From Anisakis pegreffii (lineage: Eukaryota; Nematoda; Chromadorea; Rhabditida; Anisakidae), in contig JAPYMA010001530.1 in NCBI GenBank assembly GCA_035041965.1, positions 1-64,000 of the forward strand: a stretch of 64,000 nucleotides of DNA, in the 5' to 3' direction. The position numbers and the translations under genes were made by a program. The notes beneath the pieces are model-generated. The model was given only the letters and a program-made list of their open reading frames with translations, searched no databases and was not told the origin of the DNA. Position 1 is the stretch's first letter, and each line of letters opens with the position of its first letter. Below are positions 53,601 through 64,000 of the stretch, in pieces.

Positions 53601-56600
53601 GGTGAATAATAGCGATATGATTTTGTGAAACTGCACACAAATTATGGTGCAACGTTGAAAAAAACTGATCAGTCGCAACGCAATAATTTTTGACAAGTTT
53701 TCGTGAGGTTCAGCAAAATGTCTCAAATGAGCACCGAAAGGAACATTCGAAAAATTTTCGTGCAATAATTCGAAAGATTTTCTACTGAATCTTCAGAGAA
53801 GTTCTTTCGCAACATATTCTTGAAAGCCCTCACTGATTCCTCATTCATTCAATCCGAATTTACGGACACTCAAGTCTTCAGTGCACATTTTCACACGTTT
53901 CCTATTCCCTTCACAATGACTCTTCAGTGCGGGCGTTTGCTGTACTTAGAGACTGGCAGTGATTATTTCAAATCCACAGATTCGATGATGAATCAACCGT
54001 AAAAGCGCACTGATTCTGAAGCTAACCACCGTTTCTTAGGATGCTATCTTAAAATCCATAAACATACTTTTTTTTCCCTTATGTACCTTACCAGACTAAC
54101 AAGGACCAAAATGAGATGCTGTCCCTGCTGTCGGTCTGAGTTCACTATAATCTTTGACTGGAGAAACTCAAACGCTTAGAAAAAAGAAATCTCTCTATTA
54201 AAAAAGAAATCTCAAAAAAAAAGAACAAACTGATCTCGTTTGTTGTTAGCCCTAAAAAATTAAAGCATGATTAATTTTGGATCATGCACTACGATGCATG
54301 GTCATCAGCTTATGTTAGGAAAGAGAGCAACCAGGCGAAAAGGTACGTGAAGAAGCTGCATAACATCTACACGACTGCTTTTCGATGAAAGAATCGAATT
54401 ATTAGCCGAACATTCGCAAGGAATACTTAAGTGAAAAAAGATTCCTCGGGAATTTTTACGATGGTCCGCTCAGGACGGTACAGTTGCCGCTTATTGCATA
54501 CATTTCATAGCACGTCACGAAACTCTATGAAGTGCATCAACCAGGATGAAACACACCAAAAAATAGAACACTAAGAACTGCTTTGCAATTCGTTGGTTCC
54601 AATCCGAACAAATAAACCTAGCTCGTAAGTGATCTTTGAACTGAGAGGACTGCAAAATTGTTGACGGAAAGATGGACCGTTTAGATAATAATGCTTTCCA
54701 AGATAAGGATTGTTGTCAGTCACTGACGAGAGGGTGCAGGCTTCTCGAACGAGAGATCCATAGGCATTTTCCTTACAGACCATGTTGTTTTGTATCATTT
54801 CTTTATTGGCCAAGCCTCAGCGAAACGACTTACTTAATGCAACTGCTTTTAATATGAAACTGCTGCTGTTCTTTGAAGATGGATGCAACGTGAGTCGATG
54901 ATGTAATCATATACGCTCTTATAAATATTATACATAACGCCTGAATGAGGCTGTTTCATTGATTATGAGCATTAAAGAGGCTTTTTAGGTGTTCGGGCAG
55001 CGCTAAATTGGATTAACACTGCCGACTTTCTGATGCGTTCATAAGAATAATTAATTGAGCATTACGCTTTTCAGAGAATTCATTCCCTTTTACAGTTCAG
55101 TTGAAATAATAAGACACTTACGATTAGTGTTTTTCAAAATCAGCTTATAGCACAAAATCATGAAAGCCTTCTCACTTTTCATCGAGGACTATTTTCAATA
55201 CTAAGTATGCGAAAAAGAGAAATTAGTGCTTCTGTTAGATTTGGAATTCTGTATTTGAAAATTGTATTTGAAGTTCTGTTAGTGCGCAGTGTTCTTTCTC
55301 GGAATTTTGGGTGATATTCTGTGAGAATCACTTGAGTGCGTTCACAATTCACAAACGCTGTCGACAGCCAAGCAAACATCAACAAACAAAGTAGTTATGC
55401 TAATCATAATTGAATGAATTTCAATTGGACCCAACAGAAACTCATATGTTATGTCGTATTATAATAATTTGGGCATATAACTGAACGTAAAATAATGTAA
55501 TTTATTTTCAATTAAATGCATATAACAGACTTCCACTTCGAAAGAACAATTATCGAAAACAGTTGCATAACGTCGCATTGCTGCGCCTTTCATAGACACA
55601 AACTCACCTTATCTCTTGAAAACTATTATGCTGTGAGATGCACACGCAATGAGGTTCAATTTTTTGCATAGAAACCTCATAACAAATTGATAAACATAGC
55701 GTCTTCAGTGATGCAATTCTAAATCAATTTGATAGAAAGTCGTGCCGTGCCGTCAACCTATGTAAAGTCTAAACGAGATCAATCCACTATCATCACAATG
55801 ATCCATTCTGACTAATCGACAAGGGGATGAAGTTTTTGAATAAAGTTTTCACCAGTTGAAAAAAAAAAGAGTGCTTATCGAATGAAACAAGATAACGAAA
55901 TGTGAAAGTCGAACTCACCGATTAGGAAATATTTTAGGTCGATTCTGATAAGGCTTTCACAAAGGATGATTTATGAATATAACAAACGGCAGGGAATCAA
56001 TCGTACGTTGAGGAGAGAGGAGTGTTTGGTGGCAAACTGCTGATGGAGTAGATTCGAGAGAAAGCGGTGGATATCCGTGAAGAAGAGTAAAATAACTGTG
56101 ACTGACTGCACTAATAGCAGTTACAAACTATAATTAATCGCGCATGTATAAACGCGTGAAATTGAACAGAAAACTAATTATCGAGCTGTCGAATTCACAC
56201 AACAATCATTATCATTAATTATTTGCACCAAAACACCGCATCCTCTCAACGCTAAAATTATCGTCGAGCATAATCACATCTGAATCATGAATAATCACGA
56301 AATGATCGCATCTCTGGCATTTGTTGAAAAAAAGCAATTGGAATGTCGAAATTTTCTGCTGGAAGTGGAAAATTATTCTGCGGGTTATTTTGCCCTCTCG
56401 CAGAAATACTTTCCTTGGGTGATTGTTATCACTGATAAAAAGTAAACTTGTTGAAAACGAACAAAACGTGAATATCTGATAAGAATAAGTGACAACATTG
56501 ATGAATATATAAAATACTTCGATTGATATATAGAGAAGAGAAACGAAATCGAAAACGATGAAGAGTTAGGTGATGATGGATTATGATGGAGTTATTATCG

Positions 56601-59600
56601 ATAAGATGCGAACAGTAGGCAGAGCGGCATATGCGAAACGAGATAAGATTTTGCTTGTGAACGAAGCAAAGGAATAATTCAATTCACAAACATCTTATCT
56701 TCTTTTACGGCACCTCACTCAACACAATCAACAAAACTTTTCGAAACGAACTTCCTTTGCAACTCAAAATTTGAGTACCCAACAATTAACCATTAAAAGT
56801 GCTTATAACTATGTGACACTGGAAATCCGTAAGCTGAAAGTGTTGCTGTTGCAGAATAGAAATTCTTGTTGTAGGCTCAATTTTGGATAATCAACTGATT
56901 GATTGTGTTCAACATGGTACAAGTACTTTAACGATAAGAAACTAACCGACTGAACAAGATCAAGTTCAAGATTCCGGTAGAGACAAATTAGATTTTAGTG
57001 CGAAGTTGAAAGTCTACGATAATTTCATCGGAAATTATCAGTGCATTGCTCTTTTGATCCGCTATCATCTGAATAATTATTGACAAAAGTTGAAATTAAC
57101 TTCAAAACTTTACCTAATAGTCGAGTGGTCGCAGATCCAGACATTATCGCTTTTGATTGGAGTCTCGTATTTAGAAAACAACGGCTTCTGAAAGAAATGA
57201 TTGCATTATGAGTCGGGTGTTGCCTTTCTCAAATATTATCACAATTATCTTCCACCAATAGCGACAGCGAATCATGCACGCTCTTGCACAAATTCCCTTC
57301 TCACTGTTAGCAAAGAAAAACTGAACGCAGTTCGAGGATTATTCGAAATTTTGCACTGAAAGTTTCAAGATGTGATACATTTTTGCTTGAAGAGTTTAAG
57401 AATCAGTAATAGAGAAAGTAATTAAAATCGCTGGTATGTTTAAGAAAGATTTAACGGCTTTATAAATCATTTGACAATCTCATTTTTTGACAATTGTTTT
57501 TTTTTTGACAATCTGACAATCACAATTTCATTTGACAAGTTCATCTCATAACCAACGAATTTGATGCGTATACACTCGTTAAATTTCACGTAATCACGAA
57601 TAACGTACCAATCATACCAACGTACCAATCTCCTATGCTATGTTCAGCTTTAAGATCAAAGTCAAAAAGCAACGATCTCGAGTGAAACACTCGTTGAAAT
57701 TTCTCAGTTTGCAGAAGTTTACTTATAGTATTTGACAGATATAGCTGAACACATATAATAGTAAACTGCATATAGCATTCAGTGTTAAAAAGATGCGATC
57801 AAATGGGAATTGGTTTTGCACTCGAAAGAATGAGTGATCGAATGGATTTTTAAGCGTTCAAATGCTAAGTAATGTTTCCAAACGTTTGATTCCAGTCGTT
57901 GAAAGTCTCAATAGGGATTTTCACGATGGAATGTAGTAACATCGAGTTGTGAATAAATTTCTGAAAATTTACTTGTAGACATTTAATGTTTTTTTTCAGT
58001 TTGAATTCAGTGAATTCAGTCAAAGATACATTCACTTCGCACGACGGCGGTTGGCCTACGACACTATTTGGTGTTCGTCAGCGTGCAGTAAGCTCAATAA
58101 GGAAAGACTCCACGACAGTTATACTCCTCAGCATTTTGGTCGAGGTCCCCTTGGACGAACCATTCCCCAACAGGGTCTCCCCAGCCAATAATTGCAATGC
58201 GTTGAGCACTAACTCTATTCACGTTGACTGTAAAACTGATATTTAATAGTGATACGGAAAACAGATGCTATTGTTGATGCAGCGACAAATGGAGAACAAC
58301 TGGCAACAAACTCAGAGATATGCCTGGAAGAGAAGTGCCATGGTTGTGAAAATTAAGACGTGGAGCGTGCGAATGATAGAGAATGTATCAATTTTGAATT
58401 ATTCCTTAAAATTTAATTCCTTTATCTGCTCATAAAACCGATTCCTTTCGGCAACAACCACAACAATAATTGCCGAATATTATGAGAGAATGGAATGGCA
58501 AAAATAATCTGAGGAAATGCTTTCTGATTATGTCTTATGCATCCTCCAGTAAGCAGCGTCCATCGAAAGAACAATGCAATTCAAAAGCAGCCATTTCAAA
58601 AAGCATTTTCTCTCCTATGGCGTTAACAAACGAGTGGAATAATGAACGTTAACAACCCATTCGGAAAATCGATTTACAATTATTACTTATTGCTAAATGC
58701 GCATTGATTCATCGTTGAATGAGTAAATTATTTATGGTGCGTTCAACAGACTCGAAAAGTATCAAGACGCATGGTCAGACATATGTCACCAGAAGGAATT
58801 AGTCTCATCCAAGATCATCTTGAAATCCCAAGTTCATTTTGACCCCTTAAAGTCTGGAAATGAAAATAGTTAAACGTTCAAAATTTAATTTTTTAAATGC
58901 TTACTCGCTTTAGTCTAATTGTTGATAAAATACAATTGAACTTAGTTTTGCAGAGGTTTCATAATTTCGTGAGTTGCTCAAAATGAAGATGTTGGATTCT
59001 GAAGGCAACATAAAAGTGTAGATTTTTGTTACTTTCACTTACTATTACATCTCTTTTGCACCTAAGATGAGCCTTTTGATTCAGTTTCATATGTCCGAAT
59101 AATTCATGATTAAAATGTTCAGGGTGGGTTGGGAAAAATGTTTTGGTCAGCGGAAATTCCGTTAAGGAGCAACTGTAAGCGCGGCGGATCCTCGCTAAAA
59201 TATCGAGTATCAGAACTCTCAGGAAATGGTTCCTTGTCGGGACTCTAGTTATGGCCTGTAATATGATATATAATCACAGCAGAACCTTGCTTTACGATCA
59301 CATTTCCTTACGAGAGCTCAATAGTGACCGAAATTCGATGTAAATTGAAACCTGTTCACAATATGAATCACAGTCTGATTCGATGCAACCAACCCAAGCT
59401 TTGATAATGTAAAAGATCATTCATTGCACAGAATATCGGCAGTCCCGGTGGCATAATGCTTGTTCAGAAGAGCTCTCAGTGCGACGGGAAACTGCTGAAT
59501 CGCAAGTATATTTTTATTATACATATGAAAGATGGTGATGTGAGTCTAACGGAAGTTCCATGTGTTCTTACGATTATTTCTTTCTCATACTGTGAACTCT

Positions 59601-60540
59601 TGCACAAGGAATAAAAGTTTACACCGAGTAGTCCGAAACGAATCAATCTGTTTTCCGTTCACTGCTTAGAGAATCGATTCCGGTTTATTGTGAACCTAAT
59701 TCAAGAACAAATCATTGGAATGCACAGTGATGTCAAACAAAAATTTGTTCCCAACGAACGATATGCATATCAGTTTTGCATTATTCAGACGTATATTGAA
59801 ACTGAACGAGGGAGTAAGTTCATTTGATGCTGCATAAACTTCAATTATATGATTAGAAATGATTTTCTTTTTCACATACGTAAATCAAATTATTTCTCCA
59901 GAATTCAGGGAAACAGAAACAATATGTGCTAATAGGTCTTGTGTTCAATTCTAATGAGCATTTGAAATCATAATCTCGAAAGTGGGAGCCTTGACTCTGA
60001 AGGGTTCAAGGAGCACAAAAATGTTTCAAAATGCATGAGTAGATTCCATAAATCATAACCCGTAGACAGAGCCTAAGTGCAGATTTAGAAGGGAGTAAAA
60101 TGCATTGTTTGGAGAAGCACCTGTATTTTTTCATCATTTCCTGCTTTTCAGCCTGACGGAAGATGGAGGGGGGAAAGGGAAGGAGAGTTATATTATCCAT
60201 AGTCCTAATACAATCAAAAAAAAAATCCCGTCACATTTTCAAACAAAAAAACTTTCGGGACGTTGTCGTTAGAACACTCTCATATCTAATGTTAAACGAG
60301 CCCTTCGATGAAATTTTAGCTGAATGTGATGGCAGGATTCTAAAAAAAACTCTAACTCGAGCATCTAATTGCATGAGAATGCAATAATCTGTAAGAGATG
60401 GAAAGTCTAACGAATTGGGAGTGGAAATAAAACGAGCGAACTATGAGGGCAGTAGAAAGCATTCAGTGGGTCGTTTTTGTTTATCTGATTGAATTTCATT
60501 CTTTGCTATTTGTATCACCAGCTTTGCTATTTGTAAAAAC
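50610..60540. other. Long stretch without a recognised gene
   Basis: I found no exons of known families on either strand in about 10 kb. Short open frames exist (up to 196 aa on the minus strand at 51114-51704) but are Phe/Leu/Ser-rich translations of A/T-rich sequence without motifs. Around 58065-58170 there are words like those of the GC-rich hAT-like element at 44.3 kb. Near 54280-54395 a plus-strand frame of about 35 codons (HYDAWSSAYVRKESNQAKRY...) has coding-like composition but no match I can name. Confidence 0.45.
58064..58185. repeat. Possible diverged relic of the 44.3-kb hAT-like family
   Basis: TGGTGTTCGTCAGCG near 58070 matches 12 of 15 positions of the TIR TAGTGTTCGTCGGGG. About 80 bp further come GTCCCCTTGGACGAACCA and ATTCCCCAACAGGGTCTCCC, echoing the element's TCCCCGACGAAC end and its internal ATTCCCCGACGGGGTCCTCC. 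No clean target duplication was found. Confidence 0.35.
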
Positions 60541-60576
60541 TGGAACATGTGTGTATGCCGACGTGAGTTCACTCTT

Positions 60577-60965
60577 TCAATATTTCTCTTAAAGACGAGA
60601 AAAAAAAACCCACATTCAAGTAAAAGCTTGGATGAGTTAAGTCCTTTAGGTAAGAAAATCATACAGAAAGGAATTTCAACACAATACGAACAAAGTTTGG
60701 ATTCAACCAAACCAATTGAACTGCTCAGTTCGGAATGTTGATGGACCATTGTTATAACCGTCAAGATTATGAATCTAACAAGACGATTATTCGAAACATA
60801 GATGAGCTGTGGGAGCAAAGTCTCTCATTGAAAACTAATAAATACCACAACGAATTGTTGCCATTAGGCAAATGTCATCAACCGCAGACGAATCGTCAAT
60901 TTATCGAGAGCAAAATGACAATTCAAGCGATGACCAGAGTGAAATGTCGTTCCAAGTGTCAATAA
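60577..60965 (+). CDS. Tentative small gene of unknown function, probably two exons
   Basis: Two neighbouring plus-strand open segments have protein-like, hydrophilic composition. The first (about 60577-60649) reads KSLDELSPL and meets a strong donor-like CTTTAG|GTAAGA. The second (60735-60962 plus a TAA stop) reads NIDELWEQSLSL, NELLPLGKCHQPQTNRQF and ends VKCRSKCQ. Its stop is immediately followed by an overlapping AATAAA. A CTGCTCAG acceptor-like site lies just before the second segment. I recognise no domain, and the segments may be chance open frames in non-coding DNA. Confidence 0.2.
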
Positions 60966-63900
60966 ATTTATGCGTTCAGTGAATTCGTGACATATTGTTT
61001 CGTTTGTGTTGCTTTTCTCATCACACACACATTAAAGCAACAGCGATATCAGCACAATTACACATTCGAATTTCAACATCAACTTCATACTGATATTAGA
61101 CATTATCGTTCTAAATTCTCAATAAATGTTATGCAATATAGAAACAGCTGTTGTGAAAAATCGTTGACTTTTACGCTGATCAGCAATACTGATCATTCCT
61201 CTCAAGTTTTAAATCATGCCCATTGATCGGACGATTGAAATACTCGAATCGGAAATGATTACCTATTTAACACGATCTCTGTCTGCATGTTTGAAAGTCG
61301 CGAATTTCTCTCAAGTGCGCTTCGTTTGAATGCACATAGAATTTCTTCAGCACTGAAGTAATCTCGAATTGATATGACGAGAAAACGGTGAATGTTCCTT
61401 TTAGACGTTTCACGGTGTTGCTCAGGACAACGCTTCAAAAGAAAATTCAAAATCTTAGAATGTCACCAGTTATTTGCGTTATGAAAAATCCTATCCTGCA
61501 TTCACGCATCTAGAGACACTAAAAAACCGAGACAATTCAATGTGAAACGAACCCATATAAACAAATGTGCATATTCATGCATGCAGACATGATAGACTAA
61601 ACAAATTAATACATGCTTAAGCATTTTTAAGTAAATAAATAATTAAGTCATTAAAAATCCGAGGCACACATTCAAACGTGACCTTTCGAAGTAGTTCGAA
61701 CGGAATGAAGCCCGATTTGTGCAATGGATATGTAAACGATTCTGTGCGAGTGGTTAGCGTTACGCAGTAAATAAGTCGAAGCAATTAGCCACGTCGAGCA
61801 TCCACGCTCTACGTAAGTGTTAAGATAAATAGATGTATGTGAGAGTGGAGTTGAGAATGCAGAAAGATGCGTAATGATATAATACGTTATCCAACTCAAC
61901 CTTAAACAGCCCATCGCAAATAATGAATCAATAATAATCAGAACGTGTTTTCTGGATGACCACGCAGTATCCTGATAGGAATTGCTGCATGCTGTTGCAA
62001 GCAATGCTCAATTGGTTTTCTCGCTTGTCGTCTGGGAAATTCGCTTTTTAGATTGCAGTACTCGAGTCAAAGAAACTATGTAAACAACTTTCTGTTGAGA
62101 AGTTGTTAACAGTGCTGTGGTGAACCATCATCAAAAACACTCTCTATTTAAGTTCAATAAGAAAAATGAAATTCATGAAGAATCCATTGAAGGAATATAT
62201 CTTGACTGAACAAACTTCGAGTACTTTCAAATGTGAGTAATCATTTCCAGCAATCCATAAATAGTGCGTTTAAATTTTCGTTGTCAGCCAGAAATTGGAT
62301 TTTACTTACATTAAACCAATTTCAGATGCTTTTCAACTGTTGGCATACTGTTTAAAAATTCGGTGAATTCCACGAAGAATGTAATGCATAGCTAACATGA
62401 GGTTCATTTTAATTCAATCAACTGAGTGAATACTCCTCGAATGTCATCCATTTTGCAGCTTCAAATGTCATTGTACTTCTTGTCATTTATATGCAATCAA
62501 TCAAAATGTCTTAAAAAGGAACTTCGACAACTGTACACTGCTTACACATTGTATCCATTTTACAATGGCTAATGTGTGCTTATGAAGATTATTTGCATCT
62601 ATTTATCGAGCAACTCAGTTCTCGTGAGTTTAGTTAATGTTTTTCAGTTCTTCTTAATTAGACACTTGCGATGTGATCAATAAAATATTTGACGTAAGAG
62701 AAGTCAGTTGATGTAGAAACACGAACAATTGAATATAAAATATAGTTTGAGCTATTTGAAGAAATATTTAATCTTTTATGGAGCATTAGAAGATAATCAG
62801 GAAATAATTTTGCATTGAACTATCAATGAGGAGATCACTGCAAAAAAACAACAACAAAATTCTCATGAATAGTTCTTTTCATGCATCGTTTTTCTCTTTT
62901 GCTGTTTTGAATTGAACGGTTCCATTGAATGTTTTGTTGTTTTCAGACTACTTTCGATTGGTCGAAAGTACTTCTCCTTGCTCGAACAAATAATATGCCC
63001 AGTTTCGATTGGTATTAAGACATCTTCAGCTGGAAAAAATGTTCATGAATAAATAGATTGTTATTCTTAAAGTGTTGCATCCGATGAATCCAATGATAAC
63101 TTCTAGAACACTCCAATAGTTGTCTCCATGCTTCGAGACCAACTGTTATTTACAATTAGATGCATAATTCTCACAATGACACTCCAGTGAAATGGTTCAT
63201 CATAGTTATTATTTGTTTCATCGGAAAGGCACAACGCTAAAATAGTTTGAATGATTTTCACCGACCGTTCCCCCTGATCATTTCTACCGATTATTGTTAT
63301 TCAAGCTCACGCAACCGATAATTCCAGAAGCTTTCGAATTCATCGTAATATCAATAGCGTCACTGTTGTTGTTTTTATAGCGTGAATATTCAAGGAGCTG
63401 CTACATCGTTTCAGCATAATCAAGTCGAATTTTTGTCGATTATCATTCGGTAGTAAGTATCATGGAACAAATAAACCATTGGGGATTTAATGTTGAATTT
63501 GATTGTATATCCGATGAGAGATTTACTGATAGCTGCGCTAAAGAGGAGCAAAACGAATGAGTTATCCTAAGGAGTAATGGAAGGAAGATTGAGTGGTAAG
63601 GCGGAGATAGTAAAACACGGTCAAAAAAGCAATGAAAGAGAAATAAAGGATTGAGACGAGGAGAGTGCAGTAGATGAACGTATTTGTTCATGGCGAGTTT
63701 GATTGCGATTAAGGATCTGTTGAAAATTTCATTATCATTCAACACATGCAACCCGAAATAATGAAAGTGTAATGATAGCCAATAAACTCAATATAGTTAT
63801 CCTTAATGTTGCATATTTTGATTGTGAATGAGTGAGTATTCGATGAATCGATGAGTCACTATGAGATGATTAATTAAACAGATGTGATCGTATCAAAGAA

Positions 63901-64000
63901 ACACTTTTATATGAAAATTCAATTTTTTTGAAAGCGTATAGTTTTTGTGTGTGTGTGCTATGATATATGTTAAGAGATTGTTTGGTCAAAATCTAAAAAT
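60966..64000. other. Right end of window, nothing recognised
   Basis: This is AT-rich sequence with short open frames only (maximum about 110 aa, minus strand 61672-62004), none with a motif or splice support. A short TGTGTGTGTG run lies near 63945-63957. There are no tRNA, rRNA or repeat signals that I can support. Confidence 0.5.

Overview
This is AT-rich eukaryotic genomic DNA, most likely from a nematode. The genes are split into many small exons by introns of roughly 50 bp to 3 kb. Most acceptors are of the TTTCAG/TTTTAG/TTGCAG type. From memory, the pairing of a CUX/CASP homeobox gene with the complex I subunit NDUFA8 matches the C. elegans Y54F10AM neighbourhood on chromosome III. I cannot name the species.

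All three recognised genes lie on the minus strand. From high to low coordinates, which is the direction of transcription, they are as follows. (1) A complete NALCN/NCA sodium leak channel, 43871 down to 27595: 38 coding exons, about 1871 aa, four six-TM domains and pore residues E-E-K-E. (2) The complete NDUFA8 subunit of mitochondrial complex I, 24015 down to 22842: 4 exons, 183 aa. (3) A CUX-class homeobox gene of the ceh-44/CUX1 type, 21714 down to 1528: 25 exons found, about 1371 aa. It has a CASP-type coiled-coil N-terminus, two cut repeats and a WFHNYR homeodomain. I assembled the exons by hand from conserved protein blocks, splice sites and reading-frame phase. All three models close in frame.

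Between NALCN and NDUFA8 lies a decayed non-LTR retrotransposon reverse transcriptase, split by a 211-bp TA-flanked foldback MITE. Upstream of NALCN lies a nested transposon pair. A 656-bp hAT-like element with 16-bp TIRs, an exact 8-bp TSD and a very GC-rich repeat interior sits inside a second insertion, which has its own 8-bp TSD. A separate 210-bp hAT-like MITE is at about 50.4 kb. The remaining stretch to 64 kb (about 19 kb) holds no gene I recognise. It has only short open frames, one of which (60.5-61.0 kb) has weak gene-like signs.

Points for follow-up: about 10 of 64 modelled introns end in AAG or GAG rather than CAG/TAG; one NALCN intron appears to be GC-AG; one predicted disulphide pair of NDUFA8 is missing; only two cut repeats are visible; and there are several hairpins and simple repeats inside introns.
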